From: Flavobacterium psychrophilum | GTDB taxonomy: Bacteria; Bacteroidota; Bacteroidia; Flavobacteriales; Flavobacteriaceae | Reading direction: 5' to 3' | Length of the DNA: 64,000 nucleotides | NCBI GenBank assembly: GCA_945879625.1 | Contig: CAMCVA010000007.1 | Location: 1 to 64,000 of the forward strand | Shown here: positions 18,128 through 26,202 of the stretch, in pieces | How the letters are laid out: every line of letters begins with the position of its first letter | Position numbering within the stretch: the stretch's first letter is position 1 | Translations under genes and position numbers: made by a program | The notes under the pieces: generated by a model | What the model was told of the DNA's origin: nothing | Seen by the model: only the letters and a program-made list of their open reading frames with translations | Database searches by the model: none

Positions 18128-18997
18128 ATGTCAATAATTACCCTTACTACCGACTACGGCCTAAAGGACCATTTTGTGGCTGCTTTAAAGGGTAAAATCT
18201 ATACCGAGCACCCAGAGGCCAAGATAATTGACATTTCGCACGACATTGATCCCTTTAATACTGTCGAAGCCAGTTACATTATCAATGCAGCCTATGCCAA
18301 TTTTCCCAAAGGCACTGTGCATATTATTGGGGTTGATGCCGAACTCACCCGAGAAACCCAGCATTTGGCCATGCAATGGAACGGTCATTATTTCATCTGC
18401 GCCGATAATGGTATTTTGAGCATTTTAATTCAGAAAATCATTCCGCAAAAAATAGTTCGAATTTCTATTCACGATCGCATGCCAACTGACGCTTCCGATT
18501 TGGATGTGTTTATTCGTGTAGGCTGCCACCTGGCCAAAGGCGGAGAACTCAATGTGGTGGGTCAAGAAATTAGCAGCATCAAACAAGTCACCGAATTGCA
18601 ACCGGTAGTTTCTAGCGATAAAAAATCAATCAAAGGCTATGTGATTTATATTGATCATTTTGGCAATATTGTAACCAATATCACCAAAACGCTGTTTGTA
18701 GAAGTGGCCAAAGGGCGAGCGTTTGAAATCCCGCTTTTTCAGTCGGTGGCCAACCAACGCACGACAAACAGAAAAAATTCGTTACCTATAAAAAGTATAG
18801 AATCAAAGTATGCAGATATTGCCAAAAACGACAACTTTAACGTAAAAAATTACGAGGGTTCCAAATTGGCTTTATTTAATGAAGCCGGTTTTTTGGAGAT
18901 TGCTTTGTTTCGAAGCAACCCCAAAACAGTGGGAAGCGCTTCCTCATTGTTGGGCATCAATTACCAAGACAGCATCGTGATCAATTTTATGGAATAA
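18128..18997 (+). CDS. SAM hydroxide adenosyltransferase (DUF62 family)
   Basis: 289 residues. The N-terminal segment ITLTTDYGLKDHFVAALKG and the central DNGILS (near 98) are hallmarks of the family related to fluorinase and chlorinase. The typical member hydrolyses S-adenosylmethionine to adenosine and methionine using water, and its physiological role is unclear. The C-terminal beta-domain with DHFGNIVTNI (near 177) binds the adenine part. It is followed after 37 bases by gldF; I recall this order in other flavobacteria, but no functional link to gliding is known. Confidence 0.9.
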   Translation: MSIITLTTDYGLKDHFVAALKGKIYTEHPEAKIIDISHDIDPFNTVEASYIINAAYANFPKGTVHIIGVDAELTRETQHLAMQWNGHYFICADNGILSILIQKIIPQKIVRISIHDRMPTDASDLDVFIRVGCHLAKGGELNVVGQEISSIKQVTELQPVVSSDKKSIKGYVIYIDHFGNIVTNITKTLFVEVAKGRAFEIPLFQSVANQRTTNRKNSLPIKSIESKYADIAKNDNFNVKNYEGSKLALFNEAGFLEIALFRSNPKTVGSASSLLGINYQDSIVINFME

Positions 18998-19034
18998 CAA
19001 ACATCGATAAACGAACAACGACAAACCCGTATAA

Positions 19035-19760
19035 ATGAAATCAATCATTCTTCGAGAAATTAAATCTTTTTTTGGCTCCCCCATCGGGTATTTGGTGATT
19101 GCCTTATTTTTGCTCTTCAACGGACTTTTTTTATGGGTGTTTGAAGGCGAATACAATGTATTAAATTCCGGATTTGCTGATATGACGCCTTTCTTTACAA
19201 TCGCTCCTTGGATTTTACTTTTTCTAATTCCTGCGGTAACGATGCGCAGTTTTTCGGACGAGAAAAAACAGGGCACACTCGAATTATTGCTCACCAAACC
19301 CATCTCTATTTGGCACATCGTGTTGGGAAAATTTTTTGGCGCATTTAGTCTTATCCTATTGGCCATACTCCCGACGCTTTTGTATGTGTATGTTTTGTAT
19401 CAATTGGGTTATCCGGTAGGTAATATCGATTTAGGAAGCACGCTTGGTTCCTACTTTGGGTTGTTGTTTTTGGTGGCAGCCTATACCGCAATTGGGGTTT
19501 GCACTTCTACCCTTACAGAAAATCAAATCGTGGCGTTTATCTTGTCGGTGTTTGGTTGTTTTGTATTTTACTTTGCCTTTGACGGATTAGCTACCTTTTT
19601 TACTTCAATCGAAGGCGGTTTATCCTTTCTCGGGATGGGAAGTCATTTTAAAAGCATGAGTCGCGGCGTACTCGACACGCGTGATATAATTTACTTTTTG
19701 AGCCTCACGTATATCTTTCTTTCTATTACTGTTTATCAACTTAAATCTGTACGTGCCTAA
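19035..19760 (+). CDS. gldF: Gliding motility ABC transporter permease
   Basis: 241 residues with about six hydrophobic helices and the ABC-2 permease layout. The N-terminal MKSIILREIKSFFGSPIGYL and the segment SDEKKQGTLELLLTKPIS (near 75) match GldF and NosY-like permeases. GldF works with the ATPase GldA and with GldG in gliding motility in some Flavobacterium species; gldA is not in the window. Its stop codon shares one base with the gldG start (TAATG), showing tight coupling. Family call is strong. Confidence 0.92.
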   Translation: MKSIILREIKSFFGSPIGYLVIALFLLFNGLFLWVFEGEYNVLNSGFADMTPFFTIAPWILLFLIPAVTMRSFSDEKKQGTLELLLTKPISIWHIVLGKFFGAFSLILLAILPTLLYVYVLYQLGYPVGNIDLGSTLGSYFGLLFLVAAYTAIGVCTSTLTENQIVAFILSVFGCFVFYFAFDGLATFFTSIEGGLSFLGMGSHFKSMSRGVLDTRDIIYFLSLTYIFLSITVYQLKSVRA

Positions 19761-21445
19761 TGAAATTTACGTGGTCTCCTACTCGCAAAAAATCGGCATT
19801 ACTTCTACTTGCCTTGGTACTGATAAATATCCTTGGTCATTTTTTCTTTTACCGATTTGACCTTACGAAAGACAAGCGTTATACCTTGTCGGCTACTTCA
19901 TTAAAACTCATAAAAGAAATAAAAGAACCCTTACAAATCGAAGTTTTTTTGAAAGGAAATTTTCCGGGCGAATTCAAAAAATTGCAATCCGAAACCCAAC
20001 AATTCTTAGAAGAATTCAAGGCCTACAACAGCAATATTACGTTTCAGTTTATCAATCCGTTAGAAAATGAAACTGACCGCGATACCGTGATGGCTTCGTT
20101 TATGGCACAAGGCATGTTGCCCGTAAACGTGACAATAAACGACAAAGGCAAGCAAACCCAAGAAGTAGTTTTTCCGTGGGCGCTGGCAACCTACGAGGGC
20201 CGAACCATAAAGGTGCCATTACTCAAAAATAATATGGGCGCAAGCACGGCCCAAAAAGTAGTGAGCTCGGTGCAGCATTTGGAATATGCTTTTGCCCATG
20301 CGATACATACCATCAGCAAGCCCAAACAAAAAAAGATTGCCGTGATTAAAGGCAATGGAGAGCTACACGATGTATTGATGGCCGATTTTATCAAGCAAGT
20401 GCGTGAAAATTACTTTATTGGGACTTTTACCTTAGATTCAGTGGCCAAAAAACCTGCTGAAAGTTTGGCCTACCTTAAAAAGTATGACATGGCCATTATT
20501 GCCAAACCTACCGAAGCCTTTAGCGACCAAGAAAAATTAGTGCTGGATCAGTTTATATTAGGCGGAGGAAAAACACTCTGGTTGGTCGATCAGGTGAATA
20601 TTGAACTGGATAGTCTATACAATCCATCGGGTTCATCATTGGCCTATCCGTTTGATCTAAATTTAAACGACCTTTTCTTTAAATACGGCATCCGCATCAA
20701 TCCAACTTTGGTCAAAGATGTATTGGCAACGCCCATTGCCTTGGCCACAGGCGAAAAAGGATCGGGCACCCAGTACACTCAATACCCTTGGTTTTACAGC
20801 CCTTTAATTTATCCCAACGCCAAACACCCCATTGTCTCCAACGTAGATGGTATAAAATTTCAGTTTACCAACGGTATGGAGGTACTCAAAAACGACCTGA
20901 AGAAAACGGTTTTACTCCAATCGTCTCCCTACTCCAAAACCGTGGGTGCGCCCATACAGGTGCGCTTGGATATGGTGAGCGAACGTCCTGAACAAGCCGA
21001 ATTTACAGGCAAAGGTAGTATTCCTGTGGCCGTGTTGGTTGAGGGTGAATTTCATTCGGTGTACGAAAACCGGGTATTGCCATTTGCTGATAGAACGTTT
21101 CAGAAAATTGGGATTCCCAACAAAATGATCGTAGTTTCGGATGGTGATGTGATTCGAAATCAATTGGATAAGGAGTACCAACCCTTGGAATTGGGCTACG
21201 ACAAATGGACCAATAAACTCTACGGAAACAAAGAGTTTATGTTGAACTGCGTCAATTACCTGTTGGATGATTCCGGACTTATTAACATTCGCAACAAAAC
21301 AGTAGAACTTCCGCTCTTGGATCAAGAAAAAGTCTACGTCAATTATACCGCAAGTCAAGTGTTAACTATTGGATTGCCATTGGTAATTTTGGCCGCATTT
21401 GGATTGGTTTTTACTGTTTTGCGCAAGCGAAAATATGCCAACTAA
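19760..21445 (+). CDS. gldG: Gliding motility ABC transporter auxiliary protein
   Basis: 561 residues with one N-terminal helix (about 10-30), a large periplasmic part and a C-terminal helix (about 530-552) before a basic tail. The segment RFDLTKDKRYTLSATSLKLI near residue 34 is typical for GldG/ABC-type uncharacterised transport proteins. The protein starts on the last base of gldF. It is thought to be part of the GldAFG complex of the inner membrane; what the complex transports is not settled. No terminator is visible between gldG and the promoter of dnaN. Confidence 0.92.
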   Translation: MKFTWSPTRKKSALLLLALVLINILGHFFFYRFDLTKDKRYTLSATSLKLIKEIKEPLQIEVFLKGNFPGEFKKLQSETQQFLEEFKAYNSNITFQFINPLENETDRDTVMASFMAQGMLPVNVTINDKGKQTQEVVFPWALATYEGRTIKVPLLKNNMGASTAQKVVSSVQHLEYAFAHAIHTISKPKQKKIAVIKGNGELHDVLMADFIKQVRENYFIGTFTLDSVAKKPAESLAYLKKYDMAIIAKPTEAFSDQEKLVLDQFILGGGKTLWLVDQVNIELDSLYNPSGSSLAYPFDLNLNDLFFKYGIRINPTLVKDVLATPIALATGEKGSGTQYTQYPWFYSPLIYPNAKHPIVSNVDGIKFQFTNGMEVLKNDLKKTVLLQSSPYSKTVGAPIQVRLDMVSERPEQAEFTGKGSIPVAVLVEGEFHSVYENRVLPFADRTFQKIGIPNKMIVVSDGDVIRNQLDKEYQPLELGYDKWTNKLYGNKEFMLNCVNYLLDDSGLINIRNKTVELPLLDQEKVYVNYTASQVLTIGLPLVILAAFGLVFTVLRKRKYAN

Positions 21446-21462
21446 TGTTAATAAAATTCTTT

Positions 21463-21491
21463 TTGATATTTAGTTGTTTAGGATATATTTG
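21463..21491 (+). promoter_or_regulatory. Promoter of dnaN
   Basis: TTG at 21463-21465, an 18-nt spacer and TATATTTG at 21484-21491, matching both parts of the Flavobacterium promoter. It lies 59 nt before the dnaN ATG. Confidence 0.7.
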
Positions 21492-21550
21492 TAGACAATG
21501 TATGAAGCTCCACTTTAACGAAATTCTACACCCATAAAAAAAGTAAGAAA

Positions 21551-22669
21551 ATGAAATTTATCGTATCTAGTTCGTATTTATTAAAACAACTTCAAGTGTT
21601 GGGAAGTGTTATTAACAGCAATAACACACTGCCTATTTTAGATAACTTCCTGTTTGAACTCAACAGCAAAACACTCACTGTTTCTGCCTCCGATCTAGAA
21701 ACGACTATGTCGGCCACCCTAGAAATTGATTCGACCAGCAAAGGTAACGTAGCCGTTCCAGCCAAATTATTACTCGAAATTCTTAAAACATTCCCAGAGC
21801 AACCCCTCACCTTTACTGTCGAGGAAAACAGCACCATCGAAATTAGCTCAAACTCCGGAAAATATGCCTTGGCCTATGCGCCAGGGGAAGAATTCCCAAA
21901 AGCCGTTAGCTTAGATAATCCATCAACTACCTTAGTTCCTGCCGATGTATTGGCCACTGCGGTAAGCAAAACCATATTTGCTGCCGGAAACGATGATTTA
22001 CGCCCGGTAATGTCAGGTGTGTTTTTTCAGTTTTCTCCCGAAGGATTAACGTTTGTAGCTACCGATGCACACAAATTAGTGAAGTATGCGCGCACCGATG
22101 TAAAAGCGTCGCAAGTGGCTGATTTTATTATGCCCAAAAAACCATTGACCATTTTAAAAAGTATTTTAGGCACATCTGATGCTGAAGTGTCTATCGAATA
22201 CAATGATTCTAATGCTACTTTCTCATTTGACAATTACATTTTGTTGTGTCGCTTAATTGACGGGAAATATCCCAATTATGAAGCGGTTATTCCAAAAGAA
22301 AATCCAAATAAATTGGTGATCGATCGCACTCAATTTTTAAACTCTGTGCGTCGTGTAGCCATTTTCTCTAATAAAACTACCCATCAAATTCGATTGAAAA
22401 TTGCTGGAGCAGAACTCAACATCTCTGCTGAAGATATCGATTATTCTAACAAAGCCGAAGAGCGTCTCACCTGTGATTACCAGGGTGACGACTTGCAAAT
22501 CGGTTTCAACTCGCGTTTCTTGACCGAGATGCTCACCAACTTGCAATCGGATATGATTTTACTGGAAATGTCATTACCCAATCGTGCTGGAATTTTAACT
22601 CCAGTTGACGGATTAGACGAAGGCGAAACGGTTACCATGTTGGTTATGCCAGTGATGCTAAACAACTAA
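21551..22669 (+). CDS. dnaN: DNA polymerase III beta sliding clamp
   Basis: 372 residues, the usual length of the ring-forming clamp with three similar domains. The N-terminal MKFIVSSSYLLKQLQVL, the central DDLRPVMSGVFF (near 142) and the C-terminal MPVMLNN are characteristic; the terminal residues form part of the peptide-binding pocket region. It tethers the replicative polymerase to DNA. It has its own promoter and a strong terminator, and is not next to dnaA in this window. Confidence 0.97.
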   Translation: MKFIVSSSYLLKQLQVLGSVINSNNTLPILDNFLFELNSKTLTVSASDLETTMSATLEIDSTSKGNVAVPAKLLLEILKTFPEQPLTFTVEENSTIEISSNSGKYALAYAPGEEFPKAVSLDNPSTTLVPADVLATAVSKTIFAAGNDDLRPVMSGVFFQFSPEGLTFVATDAHKLVKYARTDVKASQVADFIMPKKPLTILKSILGTSDAEVSIEYNDSNATFSFDNYILLCRLIDGKYPNYEAVIPKENPNKLVIDRTQFLNSVRRVAIFSNKTTHQIRLKIAGAELNISAEDIDYSNKAEERLTCDYQGDDLQIGFNSRFLTEMLTNLQSDMILLEMSLPNRAGILTPVDGLDEGETVTMLVMPVMLNN

Positions 22670-22688
22670 ACACGATAAATTGCTCTCT

Positions 22689-22724
22689 AAGCCGACAACC
22701 TAATGGGATTTGCCGGCTTTTTTT
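22689..22724 (+). terminator. Terminator of dnaN
   Basis: AAGCCGACAA (22689-22698) pairs with TTGCCGGCTT (22710-22719) with a single mismatch and is followed by a run of seven T. It lies 20 nt past the dnaN stop. Confidence 0.88.
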
Positions 22725-22766
22725 GTCTTAAATACCCGCATTCTTTTCAACCCTATTCCCTTACTT

Positions 22767-24167
22767 ATGATCTCAAACGACACCATTGTAGCCTTAGCAA
22801 CTCCCTCTGGAGCAGGAGCTATTGCGGTTATAAGGTTGTCGGGCGAACAAGCGATTGCGATTGCCTCAACCCTATTTGAATCTAAAAGCGGGAAAATTTT
22901 AGCCCAACAAAAATCGCACACCTTGCATTTGGGCGTCATCAAAGATGGAATGCGCACCCTGGACGAAGTCTTGGTTTCGCTATTTAAAGGACCAAATTCC
23001 TACACGGGAGAAAACACGGTAGAAATTTCTTGCCACGGTTCACTTTTTATACAGCAACAAATTATTCAATTGGCCTTGAGAAAAGGTTGTCGCATGGCCG
23101 ATCCAGGGGAATTTACTCTACGCGCCTTTTTAAATGGAAAGATTGATTTGTCTCAGGCTGAAGCGGTTGCCGATTTAATTTCCTCAACCAACGAAGCCAG
23201 TCATCAATTGGCCATTCAGCAAATGCGCGGCGGATTTTCAAACGAATTACAAATCCTGCGCACCGAATTATTGAATTTTGCCTCTTTGATAGAATTGGAA
23301 CTGGATTTTGCAGAAGAAGACGTAGCCTTCGCTGACAGAACCGAATTTACCGCCTTGATCAACCGCATTGCGTTGGTTTTAAAGCGTCTGATCGATTCGT
23401 TTGCGGTAGGAAATGTGATTAAAAACGGTATTCCAGTAGCCATCGTGGGCGAGCCCAATGTGGGAAAATCTACTTTGCTTAATGCGTTGCTCAACGAAGA
23501 ACGCGCCATTGTTTCAGCCATAGCCGGAACCACGCGCGACACCATAGAAGATGAGTTGGTTATAGACGGAATAGGATTTCGATTTATTGATACCGCAGGT
23601 ATTCGCCAAACAACCGACGAAGTAGAATCAATAGGGATTCAAAAAACTTTTGAGAAAATAGAGTTGGCACAAGTGGTGCTTTATTTGTTTGAAAGTTTCA
23701 AGTTTCAGGTTTCAGGTTTGGCGTATAGAACAGAAATAGAAAAATTAATACAGGATTACCCCAATAAACAAGTGGTAGTGGTGATCAATAAAATTGATTT
23801 AATTACAGCAGCTCAAATTCAAGACATTCAACACCAATTGTCCCCATTGGGCGTTACACCCGTTTTTCTTTCGGCCAAAAATAAACTGGGCGTGGACGAG
23901 TTGAAAAACCAATTGCTTTCACTTGTCAATACCGGCGCCTTGCGCAACAACGAAACCATTGTAACCAACACGCGCCATTACGATGCCTTGCTCAAGGCCT
24001 TGGACGAAATTCAAAAAGTGCAATACGGAATCGAAACCAATCTACCCAGCGACCTCATGGCCATAGACATCCGAGAAGCCCTCTACCAATTTGGCCTCAT
24101 CACCGGTCAAGTGAGCAACGACGAGTTGTTGGGGAATATTTTTGCGAATTTTTGTATTGGGAAATAG
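22767..24167 (+). CDS. mnmE: tRNA modification GTPase MnmE
   Basis: 466 residues from the ATG at 22767; the frame runs 19 codons further up to a TTG that lies inside the dnaN terminator stem, so it was rejected. MnmE with MnmG makes the cmnm5 group on U34 of certain tRNAs. The N-terminal folate-binding domain starts ISNDTIVALATPSGAGA; the G domain has GEPNVGKST (228-236), an intact DTAG, and NKID; the C-terminal CIGK gives the catalytic Cys. At about residues 310-318, between the G3 and G4 motifs, the frame contains three heptamers of an intergenic repeat (see 23695-23719), which adds residues SFKFQVSG in a surface region. Confidence 0.95.
   Translation: MISNDTIVALATPSGAGAIAVIRLSGEQAIAIASTLFESKSGKILAQQKSHTLHLGVIKDGMRTLDEVLVSLFKGPNSYTGENTVEISCHGSLFIQQQIIQLALRKGCRMADPGEFTLRAFLNGKIDLSQAEAVADLISSTNEASHQLAIQQMRGGFSNELQILRTELLNFASLIELELDFAEEDVAFADRTEFTALINRIALVLKRLIDSFAVGNVIKNGIPVAIVGEPNVGKSTLLNALLNEERAIVSAIAGTTRDTIEDELVIDGIGFRFIDTAGIRQTTDEVESIGIQKTFEKIELAQVVLYLFESFKFQVSGLAYRTEIEKLIQDYPNKQVVVVINKIDLITAAQIQDIQHQLSPLGVTPVFLSAKNKLGVDELKNQLLSLVNTGALRNNETIVTNTRHYDALLKALDEIQKVQYGIETNLPSDLMAIDIREALYQFGLITGQVSNDELLGNIFANFCIGK
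23695..23719 (+). repeat. TTTCARG heptamer array inside mnmE
   Basis: One TTTCAAG unit (23696-23702) followed by two TTTCAGG units (23703-23716). The 24 bases 23695-23718 are identical to the reverse complement of 57094-57117. It is read in frame and encodes part of SFKFQVSG. Confidence 0.9.
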
Positions 24168-24201
24168 TTTTCGGTTATCAGTTTACAGTTATCGGTTAAA
24201 T
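24167..24201 (+). repeat. GTTnnCR heptamer array after mnmE
   Basis: Five contiguous 7-mers starting on the last base of the mnmE stop codon: GTTTTCG, GTTATCA, GTTTACA, GTTATCG and GTTAAAT. The last unit is the least conserved. Part of the gap 24168-24495. Confidence 0.8.
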
Positions 24202-24202
24202 T

Positions 24203-24242
24203 GATTGAAAGATTGAATGATTGAAAGATTTAAAAATTGAAT
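24203..24242 (+). repeat. GATTGAAA octamer array
   Basis: Five contiguous 8-mers: GATTGAAA, GATTGAAT, GATTGAAA, GATTTAAA, AATTGAAT. It is the only array in the window with period eight. Confidence 0.8.
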
Positions 24243-24311
24243 CAAAACAAAATAGAAATCTCTCATTAACTAGAATTGGGTTTTGTTTTAATCATTATTG
24301 ACCTAAAATTT

Positions 24312-24402
24312 CCTACAACCCGCAACCTACATCCTACTCCCTAATTCCTAAAACCTACTTCCAACTCCCAACTCCCCACTTCCAGCTTCCAACTTCCATC
24401 CC
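24312..24402 (+). repeat. Thirteen-unit CCTAnnn/CCAACTT heptamer array
   Basis: Thirteen 7-mers in perfect phase, each starting with CC. The first seven are mostly CCTAnnn (CCTACAA, CCTACAT, CCTACTC and others) and the following ones move to CCAACTC and CCAACTT. A weaker pyrimidine-rich series (TCTCTCC twice, then ATCTCTA, ATCTATC) continues at 24417-24451. Together with the two arrays before it, it leaves only about 70 bases of the 328-base gap between mnmE and the next gene without a repeat pattern (24243-24311). Confidence 0.85.
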
Positions 24403-24469
24403 TTAAAAGAATATAATCTCTCCTCTCTCCATCTCTAATCTATCTCATCTTTTTCTCAAACTAAAACCC

Positions 24470-24477
24470 TACCTTTG
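24470..24477 (+). promoter_or_regulatory. Candidate promoter of the J/KTSC gene
   Basis: TACCTTTG, a match to TAnnTTTG, 18 nt before the ATG at 24496, at the downstream edge of the repeat-filled gap. Confidence 0.55.
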
Positions 24478-24495
24478 CGGCTTTAAAAAATAACT

Positions 24496-24936
24496 ATGAA
24501 GAAAATTGGTGAATACCGCAGTTTATTGGCAGTTGATCGTTCGGTAACCTTAAAAGAATTGAAAACCATTTATCGCAATGCGATGAAGGACAGTCATCCC
24601 GACAAATTTCAAGGCGATGAAGCCGGTTTACAATTGGCTGAAGAAAAAAGTAGAGCCATTATTGAAGCCTATCATTTTTTAGTGAGCATCAATCCAGAAA
24701 CGATTCAAAGTGGATTATCCGAATACCAAGAAACCTGCGCAACCGCTACGATCGTAGATTACCGCTATGAAAATATTCGTTTGCATATCTATTTTTCAAA
24801 CGGCAGTGCCTACGAGTACATTTCGGTACCCAAAGCCATATATGTCAAAATGGTGAATGCCGATTCACCCGGTCGTTTTGCCAAAAGACATATCTTTACG
24901 CAATATCCGTACCGAAAAGTGAGCAACCAGGAATAA
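24496..24936 (+). CDS. J-domain and KTSC-domain protein
   Basis: 146 residues. The N-terminal half is a J-domain-like helical hairpin with HPD at 34-36 (SHPDKF), the motif that stimulates Hsp70 ATPase. The C-terminal half (about 80-146) matches the KTSC domain: strands around IRLHIYFSNGSAYEYISVP and the ending GRFAKRHIFTQYPYRKV. KTSC domains are named after a link to lysyl-tRNA synthetase in some proteins; function is unknown. No export signal. It precedes the sulfur block, but a 35-base gap only hints at cotranscription. Confidence 0.82.
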   Translation: MKKIGEYRSLLAVDRSVTLKELKTIYRNAMKDSHPDKFQGDEAGLQLAEEKSRAIIEAYHFLVSINPETIQSGLSEYQETCATATIVDYRYENIRLHIYFSNGSAYEYISVPKAIYVKMVNADSPGRFAKRHIFTQYPYRKVSNQE

Positions 24937-24971
24937 CTAGGTTGTATTGCTTGCTCTAATACCCCAACAAA

Positions 24972-25763
24972 ATGGAAGTTTTTGGCTATATCTCGGCACT
25001 TTTAATTGGGATCACCCTAGGGATCATAGGTGGCGGCGGATCTATTTTGACGGTACCCATTTTGGTCTATTTGTTCCATCAAAAACCCGAACAAGCAACT
25101 GGATATTCTCTCTTTATCGTAGGGTTTACTTCGGCTATCGGTGCGATTCGCCACTATATTTTGGGCAATATCAAACTGCAGTCGGCGTTGTATTTTGCCA
25201 TTCCTTCTACCCTTTCCCTCTTGCTGGTACGCAAATTTATTTTGCCCCTTGTTCCCAATCAAATTGGTGCAATTGGTCTAGTTTCAATAAACAAAGACAA
25301 CCTGCTTCTTTTTGTATTTGCCCTGCTCATGTTAGCGGCGTCAGTTTCTATGATTCGTCCGTCAAAAAACGAAACTAATTCTCTGGCTGTCAAACCTTTG
25401 CAATTGAGTAAAATTGGCGCATTAGTAGGTTGTATTTCTGGTTTTTTGGGTGCAGGCGGTGGATTTTTAATAATTCCCAGCCTGTTGTTTTTTGGGAAAT
25501 TGACCATGAAACAAGCCGTGGGTACTTCTTTGCTCATCATTTCGACAGCCACTTTACTTGGCTTTGCAGGCGATGTGCTGCAAGGCAACGAATATGATTA
25601 TGTACTATTGGCTAAAATAACCAGTCTAGCAGTAATTGGGTTGTTAATTGGCACCCAACTTTCCAAAAAAATAAGTGGCCCGCAACTGAAACCAATTTTT
25701 GGTTGGTTTGTATTGTGTATGGGCTGCTACATTATCCTTAAATCCCTTTTCTTTTCGAGCTAA
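24972..25763 (+). CDS. TauE/SafE-family membrane permease
   Basis: 263 residues with about eight hydrophobic helices in two similar halves. GIIGGGGSILTVPILVY (near 17) and GFLGAGGGFLIIPSLLFF (near 157) are the repeated Gly-rich motifs of the family. Such permeases are proposed to export sulfite, sulfonates or related anions, but individual substrates are seldom proven. It lies just upstream of the rhodanese-thioredoxin genes, which supports a role with sulfur compounds. A promoter between it and the rhodanese gene suggests separate or internal transcription. Confidence 0.87.
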   Translation: MEVFGYISALLIGITLGIIGGGGSILTVPILVYLFHQKPEQATGYSLFIVGFTSAIGAIRHYILGNIKLQSALYFAIPSTLSLLLVRKFILPLVPNQIGAIGLVSINKDNLLLFVFALLMLAASVSMIRPSKNETNSLAVKPLQLSKIGALVGCISGFLGAGGGFLIIPSLLFFGKLTMKQAVGTSLLIISTATLLGFAGDVLQGNEYDYVLLAKITSLAVIGLLIGTQLSKKISGPQLKPIFGWFVLCMGCYIILKSLFFSS

Positions 25764-25846
25764 TCCACGCTAATACAGGATAAATACAGTTTCAATGATT
25801 ATTTAATTCTGTAACTAAAGTCACAAACTGACAACAAGATGAGCCC

Positions 25847-25854
25847 TAATTTTG
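25847..25854 (+). promoter_or_regulatory. Candidate promoter of the rhodanese operon
   Basis: TAATTTTG, matching TAnnTTTG, 30 nt before the ATG at 25885, in a 121-base gap after the TauE/SafE gene. Confidence 0.5.
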
Positions 25855-25884
25855 TACTTGCAAAATCTTTAAAAATTAAATATC

Positions 25885-26199
25885 ATGTTTGACACACTTA
25901 AAAAAATATTTTCATCATCCGGAAATTCGCCCTTAAAAGAACTGATCGCCGATGCCTTTTTGGTTGATGTGCGCACCAAAGAAGAGTTTAACGAAGGCAG
26001 CGTGAAAGGTGCCGTGAATATTCCGTTGGACCGTATTCAACAAAATATCGCTACATTTAAAAACAAAAAGAATATTGTGGTGTTTTGCCGAAGTGGCATG
26101 CGCAGTAGCCAAGCCAAATCAATCTTGGAACGCATGGGATTTGACAATGTAACCAACGGTGGAACTTGGCATAACGTACAAAATCAACTTTCAAACTAA
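25885..26199 (+). CDS. Single-domain rhodanese sulfurtransferase
   Basis: 104 residues, a compact rhodanese fold with FLVDVRTKEEF (near 25) and the active-site loop VVFCRSGMRSS, Cys68. It carries sulfane sulfur as a Cys persulfide and can pass it to thiols or accept it from them. No export signal, so cytoplasmic. It starts a compact operon: the next gene begins 3 bases after its stop. A thioredoxin and a persulfide-dioxygenase-like enzyme follow, which fits handling of persulfides. Confidence 0.92.
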   Translation: MFDTLKKIFSSSGNSPLKELIADAFLVDVRTKEEFNEGSVKGAVNIPLDRIQQNIATFKNKKNIVVFCRSGMRSSQAKSILERMGFDNVTNGGTWHNVQNQLSN

Positions 26200-26202
26200 A
26201 TC

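Noticed and set aside
22710..22766. Upstream in-frame TTG extension of mnmE
   Set aside because: It starts inside the dnaN terminator stem, and the conserved MnmE N-terminus starts at the ATG at 22767.
24312..24402. CRISPR array
   Set aside because: Units are 7 nt and contiguous without spacers, and no cas gene is in the window.
24947..25378. 143-residue + strand frame overlapping the TauE/SafE gene
   Set aside because: It overlaps a clear membrane permease in another frame; its translation is Phe/Trp/Cys-rich without a domain, so it is a shadow frame.
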